64,000 nucleotides of DNA from SIG440 sp045646865 (GCA_045646865.1 JAZRLM010000020.1:15803-79802); one strand, 5' to 3'. Counted from the stretch's first letter, positions 41,959-52,085 are shown. A program made the numbers and translations. The notes: generated from the letters alone by a model not told the origin.

Positions 41959-43413
41959 TTACTTTGATAATTTTTCAATTCCAATCTTAATACGGTTGAT
42001 TGTTTCGTCCTTGCCAAGGATATACGCAAGCTCTACACCGCCGCCGGGTGTAAATGCCTTGCCTGATACCGCAACACGAACAGGCCACAAAATTCTACCG
42101 TTTTTAAGTTCAAGCTTTTCAACCAACGCAATCAATTCGTCGTGGATATTTTCCTTTGTCCAGTCACTTATACCCTCTATTACAGGAAGAACTGCTTTGA
42201 GCGCCTCCAATGAATTTTCGGGGTCGGTTTTCATCTTTTTGTGTGTATAAAGCTCGTTATCGTATTCGGGCAGTTTGTCAAAGAAATCAACCTGCTCGGG
42301 AATGTCTGAAAGCTTTTCGCATCTGGGCTGCAGGAGTTCAGAAACATCCTTTAAATCAATGCTGGGATTTGTGATAACGCCCTCATAATAAGGAAGTGCC
42401 ATTTCGTGGAACTTTTCGGGGGTTAATTCTCTGATATATTCGCCGTTGAGCCAAGCAAGCTTCTTTTCGTCAAAGATTGCAGGTGACTTACTGATACCCT
42501 TAACATCAAATGCCTCGATAAGCTCTTCAATTGTAAACTTTTCTCTCTCGTCACCGGGTGCCCAGCCGAGGAGTGCAATGTAGTTAACGATTGCTTCCTT
42601 CAAATAACCCTTGGCAATAAAATCTTCATAAGATGCATCGCCGTGACGCTTTGACAGCTTGTTGTTTGCATCCTTCATAACAGGTGATACGTGAACGTAT
42701 TTGGGGATTTCCCAACCAAACGCCTCGTACAAAAGGTTGTATTTGGGTGTTGATGAAAGATACTCGCTACCACGGATAATGTGTGAAATCTGCATCAGGT
42801 GGTCGTCAATTACGTTTGCAAAGTTGTATGTGGGAAGGCCGTCAGCCTTAAGCAGAACGTTATCGTCAAGAATAGCGTTTTCAACAGAGATTTCACCAAA
42901 CACCTCGTCGTGGAAGGTTGTTTTGCCGTACTTGGGCATCTTCTGACGGATTACATAGGGTACTCCTGCCTTTAGCTTTTCTTCGATTTCTTCCTTTGAA
43001 AGCTTGCTGCAAAGACCGTCATACTTGGTGGGAACCTTCATAACAGTCTGCTGCTGACGTAAATCCTCTAAGCGTTCCTTATCACAAAAACAATAGTATG
43101 CGTGGCCAAGCTCTACCAGCTTTTCAGCATATTCCTTGTAAATGTTTCTTCTTTCACTCTGGATATAAGGACCAAAGCCGCCGTCCTTGTCGGGACCTTC
43201 ATCATGGATAAGGCCGGTATCTGCCATAGTTCTGTATATAACATCTACCGCACCTTCGACATATCTTTCCTGATCGGTGTCCTCAATTCTGAGAATGAAC
43301 TTTCCGTCATTGGATTTTGCCAGAAGATACGCATAAAGGGCTGTTCTTAAGTTTCCTATGTGCATATAGCCTGTGGGACTTGGTGCAAATCTTGTTCTTA
43401 CTTCATTACTCAT
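41959..43413 (-). CDS. gltX: Glutamyl-tRNA synthetase
   Basis: GluRS charges tRNA(Glu), and in Clostridia often tRNA(Gln) for later amidation. FAPSPTGYMHIGNLRTALY holds the HIGH motif, ILRIEDTDQERY follows, and NKLSKRHGDASYEDF is the KMSKS-equivalent. At 484 residues it has the full anticodon domain. CGGAGGAG precedes the ATG. It lies 15 bases after hpt. Confidence 0.96.
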   Translation of the reverse strand: MSNEVRTRFAPSPTGYMHIGNLRTALYAYLLAKSNDGKFILRIEDTDQERYVEGAVDVIYRTMADTGLIHDEGPDKDGGFGPYIQSERRNIYKEYAEKLVELGHAYYCFCDKERLEDLRQQQTVMKVPTKYDGLCSKLSKEEIEEKLKAGVPYVIRQKMPKYGKTTFHDEVFGEISVENAILDDNVLLKADGLPTYNFANVIDDHLMQISHIIRGSEYLSSTPKYNLLYEAFGWEIPKYVHVSPVMKDANNKLSKRHGDASYEDFIAKGYLKEAIVNYIALLGWAPGDEREKFTIEELIEAFDVKGISKSPAIFDEKKLAWLNGEYIRELTPEKFHEMALPYYEGVITNPSIDLKDVSELLQPRCEKLSDIPEQVDFFDKLPEYDNELYTHKKMKTDPENSLEALKAVLPVIEGISDWTKENIHDELIALVEKLELKNGRILWPVRVAVSGKAFTPGGGVELAYILGKDETINRIKIGIEKLSK

Positions 43414-43428
43414 TGTTTTCTCCTCCGT

Positions 43429-43956
43429 TTATTGTTCTATGTAACCGATATACGGTAAATTTCTGTATTTTTCAGCATAATCAAGGCCGTAGCCTATTAC
43501 AAACTTATCGGGAATTTCAAAGCCCAGATAATCAATCTTTACATCGCAAATTCTTCTGTCGGGCTTGCTGAGGCAGGAACAAAGTTCAAGTGCCTTTGGC
43601 TCTCTGTTGCCCAGAATTTTAAGTACCTCTTTCATGGTATAGCCGCTGTCGATAATATCCTCAACAAGAAGAACATTCTCGCCCTTGATGTCCTTTTCTA
43701 TATCCTTGGTAATCTTTACACTTCCCGTACTTTCTGTACCCGAGCCGTAACTTGAGGCTTTAAGGAAATATACCTCGGTATCAACTGTAATCTTTTTCAG
43801 CAGATCACTCATAAACATAAACGCACCCTTAAGAACGCCTACAACTATCAGCCTTTCGCCCTTATATTTATTGTTAATTTTCTCTGCAATCTCTGACACC
43901 TTTTTGTCAAGAGACGCCTCATCTATCAACACCTTGTGATTATTAAGCAGTTCCAT
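43429..43956 (-). CDS. hpt: Hypoxanthine phosphoribosyltransferase
   Basis: Hpt salvages hypoxanthine and guanine to IMP and GMP. The PRPP motif VLLVEDIIDSGYT, the Ser-Tyr loop in FLKASSYGSGT and the purine-binding DYLGFEIPDKFVIGYGLDY are intact in 175 residues. It overlaps the tilS end by 14 bases; the tilS-hpt pairing is standard in Firmicutes and signals coupling. Confidence 0.96.
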   Translation of the reverse strand: MELLNNHKVLIDEASLDKKVSEIAEKINNKYKGERLIVVGVLKGAFMFMSDLLKKITVDTEVYFLKASSYGSGTESTGSVKITKDIEKDIKGENVLLVEDIIDSGYTMKEVLKILGNREPKALELCSCLSKPDRRICDVKIDYLGFEIPDKFVIGYGLDYAEKYRNLPYIGYIEQ

Positions 43957-45355
43957 ATTCTATCACCAAAGCCCTCTCTGTTTCATTTGTAACTTTATAT
44001 TTTTCACTCACACGGCTACCCACAATTGCAAGAACCTCGTCTCCGGTGCAAAGCAGGGGAATTCTGTCGCGGTCCCGCTTGGGGATTTTAGCATCTATGA
44101 GTATATTTTTTATTTTCTTTGTTCTTCCGTCGGGGAACCATACAATTCGGTCACCGTTTCGACGGTTTCTTAAAAACAGCATTTTACCTTCAATAAGGTC
44201 ATAGCTTATTGCTGTTTCGTTTACCTTGCACTTATATTTCTTTGCATTTTCAATCCTTAAAGAAATGTTCTTGCCAAGAGGTTCAACAAGCACAGTCTGC
44301 AGGGGTGCAATCTCTGTAAAAAAGCCTTCCGCCTCTTCTTTAACCTCAACAACTGCATTTTTATCAATAAAGGATAACCACCCATACTGAATGCTTGCCT
44401 CAATGCCATCGGGCAAATCAATGCTTGCCCCCGTTTGCTTTGTCATCAGGTTAAACAAATCATCAATATGCTTTTTTTCAAGGCGTATGCCCGACTTCAC
44501 CTCATCTGCCGCTATCTTCAGCACACGGGAGGCAATACCTTTGTCAACCATACTAAGACTTTCAATATGCAATGTCACAGGACTACCGCCCGGCAACGGA
44601 TTGCAAAGACGGGCATATAGGCGTTTTGCATAGCTGTTTAAAAATTCTGCATCCTCGGTTGCATTATCCGAAAGCCTGCAAAGACTGTCCTTTATATTGG
44701 GGTTAAAGTTCTCCTCAATAAACGGCAGAAGCTGATTGCGGATTTTATTGCGTGTGTAGTCATTATCTGCATTTGTGGCATCTGTGCAAAAGCTCAGATT
44801 ATTGCCATGGCAATATTCCTCAATATCTGCCCGCGAAATATCAAGTATGGGTCTTATCACACCGTCATCTCTGACATATGCAATACCCTTTAGGCCGTCG
44901 GTACCCGTGCCGCGGATTATACGCATAAGCACAGTTTCGGCATTATCATCCTTATTATGTGCCGTTGCCGTTTTGTTGATTTTATGTTTCACGGAAAGCT
45001 CCCTGAAAAAATCATATCTTGCGAGCCTTCCTGCTTCTTCGGTTGTCAGCTTTTTCTCACTTGCCAGAGCCGCAACATCAACCGATTTGCAAAACACCGG
45101 TATATCCAGCTTTTTACACAGTTCAACAACAAATTTTTCGTCGTTGTCTGCAGCATCACCGCGAAGGCAATGATTAAGATGAGCACAATAAATATCAAAG
45201 CCCATTGACTTTTTAAGGGTGTTCAGTATATGAAGCATACACACCGAATCTGCACCGCCCGATACAGCCGCCAGAATTCTGTCGCCTTTATTTATCATAC
45301 CGTGTCTGAGGATGGTATCCATAACCTCCTGCACAACTGAGTTAACCTTACTCAC
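43943..45355 (-). CDS. tilS: tRNA(Ile)-lysidine synthase
   Basis: TilS converts C34 of tRNA(Ile)(CAU) to lysidine, which changes its codon from AUG to AUA. The PP-loop AAVSGGADSVCML, the HLNHCLRGD block, TAHNKDDNAET and IRPILDISRADIEEYC are conserved, and the C-terminal TilS domains bring it to 470 residues. The GTG at 45355 overlaps the dnaB stop and follows GGAGTGGAAG; the frame is open 13 codons further inside dnaB. It pairs with hpt. Confidence 0.95.
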   Translation of the reverse strand: MSKVNSVVQEVMDTILRHGMINKGDRILAAVSGGADSVCMLHILNTLKKSMGFDIYCAHLNHCLRGDAADNDEKFVVELCKKLDIPVFCKSVDVAALASEKKLTTEEAGRLARYDFFRELSVKHKINKTATAHNKDDNAETVLMRIIRGTGTDGLKGIAYVRDDGVIRPILDISRADIEEYCHGNNLSFCTDATNADNDYTRNKIRNQLLPFIEENFNPNIKDSLCRLSDNATEDAEFLNSYAKRLYARLCNPLPGGSPVTLHIESLSMVDKGIASRVLKIAADEVKSGIRLEKKHIDDLFNLMTKQTGASIDLPDGIEASIQYGWLSFIDKNAVVEVKEEAEGFFTEIAPLQTVLVEPLGKNISLRIENAKKYKCKVNETAISYDLIEGKMLFLRNRRNGDRIVWFPDGRTKKIKNILIDAKIPKRDRDRIPLLCTGDEVLAIVGSRVSEKYKVTNETERALVIEYGTA

Positions 45356-46709
45356 GGCTTCCACTCCAATTAGAAAATTTAGTAAACTCGCCAAGCCATG
45401 TCAGATAGTCAAAGCCTGTTTCACCGTTTCTGTGCTTGGCAAAAATACATTTTGTACGGTTGGGTTCTTCTGTTTCGGGATTATAAGCACCCTCACGGTA
45501 AAGGAACATTACCATATCGGCATCCTGCTCGATAGCACCCGATTCACGAAGGTCGCTAAGGCGCGGTTCTTTTACGTCACGGCTTTCAACCGAACGGTTA
45601 AGCTGAGAAAGGGCAATAACCGGAATATTAAGGTCGTTTGCCATAATCTTAAGGCTACGTGAAATATCCGAAATTTCCTGCTGACGGTTGCCGTCGCCCT
45701 TGGATTTGCCGCCGCTTATAAGCTGAATATAGTCAATAACCACAAGACCGAGATTATGCTCCATTTTAAGCTTTCTGCATCTTGAAACAATCTCGGAAGC
45801 TGTAATTGAAGATGTATCGTCAATAAATATATTGGCACGGCTGAGGACATCAACCGCCTCGCCAATTTTTTCCCATTCTTCGTCTTTTATGTTGCCCTTT
45901 TTAAGCGCCTCGGAGCTTACCATCGCCTCGCTTGAGAGCATACGGTTTGCAATTTGTATACCCGGCATTTCAAGGTTGAATATGGCAACACATGTACCTG
46001 TGTCAATTGCAACATTTTGTGCAATGTTTAAAGCAAAGCTGGTTTTACCCATACCCGGACGAGCCGCAATCAACACAAGCTCAGAGCCATGAAGACCTGC
46101 TGTACGCTTGTCCAGATCAATAAATCCCGTTGAGATACCTGTAACATCTTCCTCGGATTCAGAAAGCTGACCCAGTTTTTCAATACTCTGTCCAAGGTAT
46201 GTGCGCAAATGCACAGGACCTTTGGAGCTTCTGCCCTGAGAAAGGTCTATCAGCTTTTGCTCCATCTCACCGATAACGGCTTCTGCATCCTCGTCACCGT
46301 GGTAGCAGTTTTCCGCCGCCTTTTCGGAAATTCTGATTATGTTTCTCAGCAAAGATTTTTGAGCAACAATTTCGGCATAGTGTTTTATGTTTCGGGTTGT
46401 GGGAACCATATTCATAGTTTCCATAACAAATTCAAGACCGCCAACCGAATCAAATACACCCCGAAGGATAAGCTGCTCCTTTATTGTTACAATATCAATG
46501 GGTTTGCCTAAATCATAGAGTTCCTTAATGGTCTTAAAAAGCTCTTTATTTCTCTCGATATAAAAATCATCGGCCTTGCAAATATTTGTTGCATCGGGAA
46601 TACACTGTGCATCAAGAAGCATCGCACCTAAAACCGACTGTTCTGCTTCACGGCTGAACGGCATGGCTCTTTCAAACTCTGCAACTTGATTTTCAATTCT
46701 TTCTTCCAT
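45348..46709 (-). CDS. dnaB: Replicative DNA helicase
   Basis: DnaB (DnaC of B. subtilis naming) is the hexameric fork helicase. The N-terminal primase-interacting domain starts PFSREAEQSVLGAMLLD. The RecA-like core has Walker A AARPGMGKTSFAL, Walker B LVVIDYIQLI and the SQLNRSVESR and LSDLRESGAIEQDADMV motifs. The length of 453 residues is normal and no intein is present. AGGAGG precedes the ATG. It follows rplI by 31 bases. Confidence 0.97.
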   Translation of the reverse strand: MEERIENQVAEFERAMPFSREAEQSVLGAMLLDAQCIPDATNICKADDFYIERNKELFKTIKELYDLGKPIDIVTIKEQLILRGVFDSVGGLEFVMETMNMVPTTRNIKHYAEIVAQKSLLRNIIRISEKAAENCYHGDEDAEAVIGEMEQKLIDLSQGRSSKGPVHLRTYLGQSIEKLGQLSESEEDVTGISTGFIDLDKRTAGLHGSELVLIAARPGMGKTSFALNIAQNVAIDTGTCVAIFNLEMPGIQIANRMLSSEAMVSSEALKKGNIKDEEWEKIGEAVDVLSRANIFIDDTSSITASEIVSRCRKLKMEHNLGLVVIDYIQLISGGKSKGDGNRQQEISDISRSLKIMANDLNIPVIALSQLNRSVESRDVKEPRLSDLRESGAIEQDADMVMFLYREGAYNPETEEPNRTKCIFAKHRNGETGFDYLTWLGEFTKFSNWSGSRE

Positions 46710-46740
46710 ATATTCCCCTCCTTTATAGATTTACAGAATT

Positions 46741-47190
46741 TTATTTTTCTTCGGTAACACTAACCTTGAATGTACCTGTTATCTGTGGATAAAGGCGCAC
46801 CAGAACCTCGGTTGTGCCAAGAGTTTTGATACCGTCTTTAAGTTCAAACTTTCTTTTGTCGATGTCGATATTATACTGTTTTTTCAGAGCCTCGGCAACA
46901 TCCTTTGATGTAATTGAGCCAAACAGCTTGCCGCCCGCACCTGCTTTTGCAGAAAGATTAACTGTAATTTCCTTCATACGCTCTGCTATGTTTCTTGCCT
47001 TTTCTTCCTCTACATTTCTGTGGAAGGCTGCAGCCTCGCGCTTGCCTTCCAAATCGTTAAGCGCCTGCTTGTTTGCCTCGATAGCAAGACCCTTTGGCAA
47101 CAGGAAATTTCTTGCATATCCGTCGCTTACGTTTATAAGGTCGCCCTTCTTTCCCTGAGACTTAACGTCCTGAGTGAGTATAACTTTCAT
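46741..47190 (-). CDS. rplI: 50S ribosomal protein L9
   Basis: L9 binds 23S rRNA with its N-terminal domain: MKVILTQDVKSQGKKGDLIN, DGYARNFLLPKGLA. A long connecting helix and the C-terminal domain with GKLFGSITSKDVAEAL follow; 149 residues, full length. AAAGGA precedes the ATG. The gdpP-rplI-dnaB order is the usual one in Firmicutes. Confidence 0.97.
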   Translation of the reverse strand: MKVILTQDVKSQGKKGDLINVSDGYARNFLLPKGLAIEANKQALNDLEGKREAAAFHRNVEEEKARNIAERMKEITVNLSAKAGAGGKLFGSITSKDVAEALKKQYNIDIDKRKFELKDGIKTLGTTEVLVRLYPQITGTFKVSVTEEK

Positions 47191-47221
47191 TTATGTTCAT
47201 CCTTTCCGAATTAAATTCTCT

Positions 47222-49231
47222 TTACTGATTTAAAACCTCGTCAATTGCTTCCTTAAGGAGTCTGTCGGCATCATCAAGTGTTGTATCTTCAAGCTGAGCA
47301 CCTGCAATGGTTATATGTCCGCCGCCGCCAAGCTTTTCAAGAATTACCTGCACATTGATTGCCTCCAGCGAACGTCCGCTGATAACCGTGCGGCTGCCCG
47401 TCTTTGCAAGAACAAAGGACGCCTCAATCCCTGAAATATTAAGGAGCTCGTCTGCCGCCTGAGCAACTGTAACAGACATATCGGGACATTCTTCATTCAA
47501 ATACGAGAGAGCTATATTATCCCTGTAAATTACTGCACTTCGTATAATTCCTGCTCTTGCAACATAGCTTTCGATATTGGTTTTGAAAAATCTGCGCACA
47601 TTCACCGTATCAACGCCCATACGCCTGAGGTAAGATGCCGCTTCAAAGGTTCTTACGCCTGCCTTGAATGTAAAGCCCTTTGTATCCATAAAGATACCTG
47701 CATACAAAGCCTCGGCCTCCTGCTTGGTAAGACGCTCGTTATCCTGAACATACTGCAGAATCTCGGTTATCATTTCGCAGGTTGATGATGCAAACGGCTC
47801 GTGATAGGTAAGTACTGCATTTTCAATAAAGTCTTCGCTTCTGCGATGATGGTCAATCAGAACAATGTGCTTTGCATGCTGCAGAAGTTCGGGGCACTCT
47901 ACCATAACCGGACGGTGTACGTCAACAACCACAACAACAGTTTCGCGATCAAAAATGTTAAGTGCATGCTCGGCGCTGATAAACACATCCTCGTACTGCG
48001 GATTTTTTTTGAATTCCTGAACAAGAGCCTTTGCATTGCTAGATGCCTGATCAACCACAATAAATGCATTCTTGCCACGGCTTTTAACGCCTTTGAAAAG
48101 ACCTATTGCCGAGCCGATACTATCCATATCCGAATTTTTGTGACCCATAATTATAACCTGACTTGACTGGTCAACCAACTCACGCAGGGCATGTGCCACA
48201 ACTCTTGCCTTAACCTTGGTGCGTTTTTCAACCTCACGGGTTTTTGCACCGAAGAATGTAAAGTTTGCGCTATCACGGATAACCACCTGATCACCGCCAC
48301 GGCCAAGAGCCATATCAATTGCAAGACGTGCATATTTATCATTTTCGGCAACGTCCTGACCTGTTTTTCCCACACCGATACTCAATGTTGCGGGGATTTT
48401 GTTTTCGTGATTTATACTGCGTACTTCATCCAGAACCGAAAACTTACCTTCGGTAATCCTGGCAAAATCTTTATTGCTGAAAAATGCAATAAACTTGTCG
48501 CGCTCAAACTTTCGCAATATTCCGCATCCCGATGCAACCCACGCCCCAACTTTTGATTCGATTTCGCCAATAAGTGCACCGTGATTTGAATCAGGAGTTT
48601 CCTTCAATACTTCGTCATAGTTATCAATAATAACTATTGCTTCAATCATTCTTTCATCTTCACGCAGCTTGGCTGTGCGTACTTCTTCGGTTTTGTCGAT
48701 GAAATATATCACAACAAGACTGCTTCTGTTAGACGATGAAGTGTTTCTTGCAACATTTCCCCACACCTCATAATAGTTATCGCCTATTGTAAGATTAATG
48801 CGGTTTTGTTCCTCGGTTTCCATAAAATCATTCACGTGGAGTTCTGGAATCAGCTCATTAACAAGTTTACCAAAAAGGTCGTCGACACCAACTGCACTTC
48901 TGAAGGAATCATTAAACCATGTTATTTTGCCCTCGGTATCGGTGATAACAAGGGGTGCAGGATAATTAAGAAGTGAACCTCTTGAATTATCATTAAGACA
49001 AAAACCCAGATGCTCGGTATACTCCAAAAACTCGTTCTGACTTTTTTGAATATGAAAAATTTCAAAAGTAATTACACCAACCGTAAGGGCAAGTTCAAGA
49101 AAGGCTTCGGGTCTGCGGTTTATCGCCATAACCACACCTAAAGCAACCATCAAAACAGCATATGCCGCCAAACGTATGTATCTGCGTTTTGTATTAAAAA
49201 AAACTTTTGCTGCAGTTTTTTCTGCTTTCAT
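47222..49231 (-). CDS. gdpP: Cyclic-di-AMP phosphodiesterase, DHH family
   Basis: GdpP (YybT) hydrolyses c-di-AMP. Two N-terminal helices (about 15-60) anchor it, followed by a PAS-like heme-binding domain (VITDTEGKITWFNDSF), a degenerate GGDEF domain (RGGDQVVIRD in place of GGDEF) and the DHH-DHHA1 part: GHKNSDMDSIGSAIG, VVVDVHRP, LIDHHRRSEDFIEN and GGGGHITIAGAQLE. All metal-binding Asp/His positions are visible. The length of 669 residues is normal. It lies between the yybS-like gene and rplI. Confidence 0.95.
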   Translation of the reverse strand: MKAEKTAAKVFFNTKRRYIRLAAYAVLMVALGVVMAINRRPEAFLELALTVGVITFEIFHIQKSQNEFLEYTEHLGFCLNDNSRGSLLNYPAPLVITDTEGKITWFNDSFRSAVGVDDLFGKLVNELIPELHVNDFMETEEQNRINLTIGDNYYEVWGNVARNTSSSNRSSLVVIYFIDKTEEVRTAKLREDERMIEAIVIIDNYDEVLKETPDSNHGALIGEIESKVGAWVASGCGILRKFERDKFIAFFSNKDFARITEGKFSVLDEVRSINHENKIPATLSIGVGKTGQDVAENDKYARLAIDMALGRGGDQVVIRDSANFTFFGAKTREVEKRTKVKARVVAHALRELVDQSSQVIIMGHKNSDMDSIGSAIGLFKGVKSRGKNAFIVVDQASSNAKALVQEFKKNPQYEDVFISAEHALNIFDRETVVVVVDVHRPVMVECPELLQHAKHIVLIDHHRRSEDFIENAVLTYHEPFASSTCEMITEILQYVQDNERLTKQEAEALYAGIFMDTKGFTFKAGVRTFEAASYLRRMGVDTVNVRRFFKTNIESYVARAGIIRSAVIYRDNIALSYLNEECPDMSVTVAQAADELLNISGIEASFVLAKTGSRTVISGRSLEAINVQVILEKLGGGGHITIAGAQLEDTTLDDADRLLKEAIDEVLNQ

Positions 49232-49250
49232 TTGAAGTCACCTCCAAGTT

Positions 49251-50237
49251 CTATTCCGCGATAGTGCCAAGTTTTCTGAAATCTCTTTTGCTGTCCAGAA
49301 TTCCAACAACAATCAGTCCCAGAATTATAAATAAAATAAGAGTTCCGTTAATAATAAATATCGCTGTATATATACCAACCCTTGCCCAAGCAAATTTTAT
49401 GTGTTGTTTCAGTTTGAAATCGGCAACCGAAAGACCGCACACCCCGATAATTGTGTACAGTATAAATATCAGGTTTGCAAGCAGAGAGGTAAAAACAGCA
49501 TTTGTATTCACAAAGGCAAATACCAGATAGCTTATAAGTGCAACTGTGCACATACTGTTGGGTGCCTTGATATGCGAAAACGGTACAACATCAACCTTTG
49601 CAAGTTTGGCACGGTTTATAACAAAACCGCAAATTCTCATTGTAATGTATCCCTCTATCATAGACAATACAACAACGAACGATGGCATATAAAGTCTGAC
49701 AAGCTTTTCGGTTTCATTAAAAAGCATATCCGTAAATTCGGCCGGGGAAACACCATCGGGTAGAACACCCGACTGCATAACCGTTTGCATCATAGTATCA
49801 AGCATCGCCCTTGAACCGTTAAGCGCCTGAGCAATCATATCGTCTATGCCGCCTGCAACAAACAGTTCGATAATCAGCAGTTCTGCCAGCCAGCCAAGAC
49901 ATATTGTCACGCAGGTGGCAAAAAGCGCCGTAAAGAATGAACGCTTTTGCCCCATCATATATCCTGCAACACCGCCGGGCAAAACCGACATCAGTACAGA
50001 CGAAAGAGCCGTGAAAAAATCACCGGCAATAAGAATTGTTACACCAAACACCGCAACAAGGGCAGGAATTGTAACCTTAAAACCGTTTCGTGCCGCAAGT
50101 GCCGCAAGTGGTATTCCGCAGGCAAAAGTACCGACTATTCCAAAGAACGGCACATATCTGGTAGCCAGAATAAATACCGCCGTCAGCGCAACCATCATTG
50201 CGCCTTCACGGAGCCCTTTTGTATTGTTATTTCTCAT
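49251..50237 (-). CDS. YybS-like DUF2232 membrane protein
   Basis: A 328-residue membrane protein with about eight helices, beginning TKGLREGAMMVALTAVFILA and with SVLPGGVAGYMMGQKRS in the middle. It matches the YybS/DUF2232 family, which precedes gdpP in many Firmicutes; the family resembles S components of energy-coupling transporters, so solute uptake is possible but unproven. AAGGTG precedes the ATG. It heads the eleven-gene minus-strand run, with a consensus promoter about 60 bases upstream. Confidence 0.85.
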   Translation of the reverse strand: MRNNNTKGLREGAMMVALTAVFILATRYVPFFGIVGTFACGIPLAALAARNGFKVTIPALVAVFGVTILIAGDFFTALSSVLMSVLPGGVAGYMMGQKRSFFTALFATCVTICLGWLAELLIIELFVAGGIDDMIAQALNGSRAMLDTMMQTVMQSGVLPDGVSPAEFTDMLFNETEKLVRLYMPSFVVVLSMIEGYITMRICGFVINRAKLAKVDVVPFSHIKAPNSMCTVALISYLVFAFVNTNAVFTSLLANLIFILYTIIGVCGLSVADFKLKQHIKFAWARVGIYTAIFIINGTLILFIILGLIVVGILDSKRDFRKLGTIAE

Positions 50238-50297
50238 TTAATTTCACCTTATTTTAAAAAAGTACACTATTCGCCACATTTTACATTATACTAAGCT

Positions 50298-50326
50298 ATT
50301 ATACCAAACATCTGTATTTTTTTCAA
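50298..50326 (-). promoter_or_regulatory. sigma-A promoter of the yybS-to-wecB operon
   Basis: Minus-strand TTGAAA (50321-50326) and TATAAT (50298-50303), 17-base spacer. It is the only clear promoter ahead of the eleven closely packed genes that end at 37529. Confidence 0.8.
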
Positions 50327-50357
50327 CTGTTTATACATAAAATTTTTAATAATTCTG

Positions 50358-51974
50358 CTAATTTTTTGCAGAAAAAACACGTTTTCCTCCAAGATATGTT
50401 TCCTTAACTTTGAGTTTCCGTATTTCATCAGGTGATTTCCCCAGAAGTGCATCCGAAAGAACTACCATATCCGCAAGTTTTCCCGCCGCAAGACTGCCTT
50501 TTTCATTCTCTTCAAAGGATGCGTATGCGCCGTAATAGGTATAACACTTTATTGCGTGCATCAGGTCAATTGCCTGCTCCTTATTTATATCCTTGCCCGA
50601 TTTTAAATCCTTTCTCTCCATTGCCGCCGCAATACCGAACAGGGGCTCATATTCCTCTATCACCATTGCATCCGAGCCAAAGGGCGAGATAATGCCCTCA
50701 TCCCTGAAAGATTTAAGTGGAATTACATTTTCAATACGGTCGCCATAGTATTTGTCAAAAACGCCGCCCCACACCGACAAAAAACCGGGGTTAGGAACAG
50801 GAATCACACCAAGCTGTTTTATACGTTTAATCAGTTGTGGGTTGCACAAAAAGCAATGTTCAATTCTGTGCCTGCAATCTTCTCTGGGATAAAGTTTCAT
50901 TGCCTTTTCATAAGAGTTGAGTACCATTTCAATGGCTTTATCACCAACCGCATGCGCCGTAAGCTGAAATCCCCTTCTGTGCCCTTCGATAAATATTTCG
51001 TCAATCTCCTCCTGAGTAAATGTCGGCTCTGTTACATCATCAAGGTGTGCAATGGGTTTTGTTGTTGCACAGGTGCCGCCCACAGCCGAGCCGTCAACCA
51101 TCAGTTTTATTGGTCCTATTTTTAGCAAATCATCGCCCATACCACTGTAAAAACCGCCCTTTAAAGCATTTTTTGCCGTTTCAATCTGTGCTTGCTTGCC
51201 AAACAAAGTCCAAAGCATTGGATAGGTGCGGCAGGTCAGAATACCTTGCTCCGCCGCCTGCTGAAGAGTGCGAAAGGTAGCTGTGCCGTATCCACCCGCA
51301 TCGTGAACAGAGGTTATGCCCCTTGCTGCAAGCTCTTTGCAGAATTTCTCTATTCCCGTAACCAGTTCTTCATCGGTCGGCATAACGGGAGATTTTTCAA
51401 GCATAACAAAATGTGCTGTTTCCTGCAATAATCCTGTTGGATTGCCATTGTCATCTTTTATAACCCCTGCCACAGACAAATCAATATCCGAGCTTTCAAA
51501 AGCACGGCTGTTTGCCACACTCATATGACCGCTTGTATGAATTATCAGCACAGGATTATCAGGAGCGGCATTATCAAGTTCCTCTTTGGTAATATGCCGT
51601 CTTTCGGCAAGACCCTCGTGACTGTAACTGCTGCCTATTATCCACTCGCCTTTATCGGTCTTTGACACCGCCTCTTTTATTTTATCAAGCAAAACACTGA
51701 CCGAGGTTACTCCAGCCTTTTTTGATACATCCACCTGATTGGGTATTTTAGCTCCTGCCACCGCCATATGAATATGGCAGTCGATAAATCCCGGAAGAAC
51801 CGCACAACCCTTTAAATCTATCCATTCGGTATATTTATCAGCAAGGCGCAAAGCCTCAACCGTTTTACCCACACAGGAAATTCTGTCATCCTCAATCAGT
51901 ATTGCCTCGGCAATATCATTATTTTTATTTACGGTAATTATCTGCCCGTTGTAAAACAATGTCTTTTTCGTCAT
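50358..51974 (-). CDS. Amidohydrolase family protein (YtcJ/AtzF-like, metal-dependent)
   Basis: A 538-residue amidohydrolase of the TIM-barrel superfamily. GQIITVNKNNDIAEAILIED is the N-terminal strand pair, VLPGFIDCHIHMAV gives the HxH metal motif, and IIHTSGHMSVANSRAFE, SVHDAGGYGT, QLTAHAVGDKAIEMVLNSYE and RIEHCFLCNPQ are the blocks of the YtcJ-like group, ending with PFGSDAMV and a closing AGKLADMVVL strand. The substrate is unknown; relatives are often named by loose similarity. GGAGAGG precedes the ATG. It is downstream of gpmI on the same strand, behind its own terminator. Confidence 0.85.
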   Translation of the reverse strand: MTKKTLFYNGQIITVNKNNDIAEAILIEDDRISCVGKTVEALRLADKYTEWIDLKGCAVLPGFIDCHIHMAVAGAKIPNQVDVSKKAGVTSVSVLLDKIKEAVSKTDKGEWIIGSSYSHEGLAERRHITKEELDNAAPDNPVLIIHTSGHMSVANSRAFESSDIDLSVAGVIKDDNGNPTGLLQETAHFVMLEKSPVMPTDEELVTGIEKFCKELAARGITSVHDAGGYGTATFRTLQQAAEQGILTCRTYPMLWTLFGKQAQIETAKNALKGGFYSGMGDDLLKIGPIKLMVDGSAVGGTCATTKPIAHLDDVTEPTFTQEEIDEIFIEGHRRGFQLTAHAVGDKAIEMVLNSYEKAMKLYPREDCRHRIEHCFLCNPQLIKRIKQLGVIPVPNPGFLSVWGGVFDKYYGDRIENVIPLKSFRDEGIISPFGSDAMVIEEYEPLFGIAAAMERKDLKSGKDINKEQAIDLMHAIKCYTYYGAYASFEENEKGSLAAGKLADMVVLSDALLGKSPDEIRKLKVKETYLGGKRVFSAKN

Positions 51975-52040
51975 AAATCAAACACCTCTCCTTTATTCAT
52001 TTTATCCTGATTTATGGCGGAAAATTCCTTATAAATAAAA

Positions 52041-52065
52041 AGAACGGCACAGAAACGTACCGTTC
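52041..52065 (-). terminator. gpmI terminator
   Basis: AGAACGG/CCGTTC stem with partly paired interior, followed on the minus strand by TTTTT. Confidence 0.75.
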
Positions 52066-52085
52066 AATATTATTTTATCTAAATA

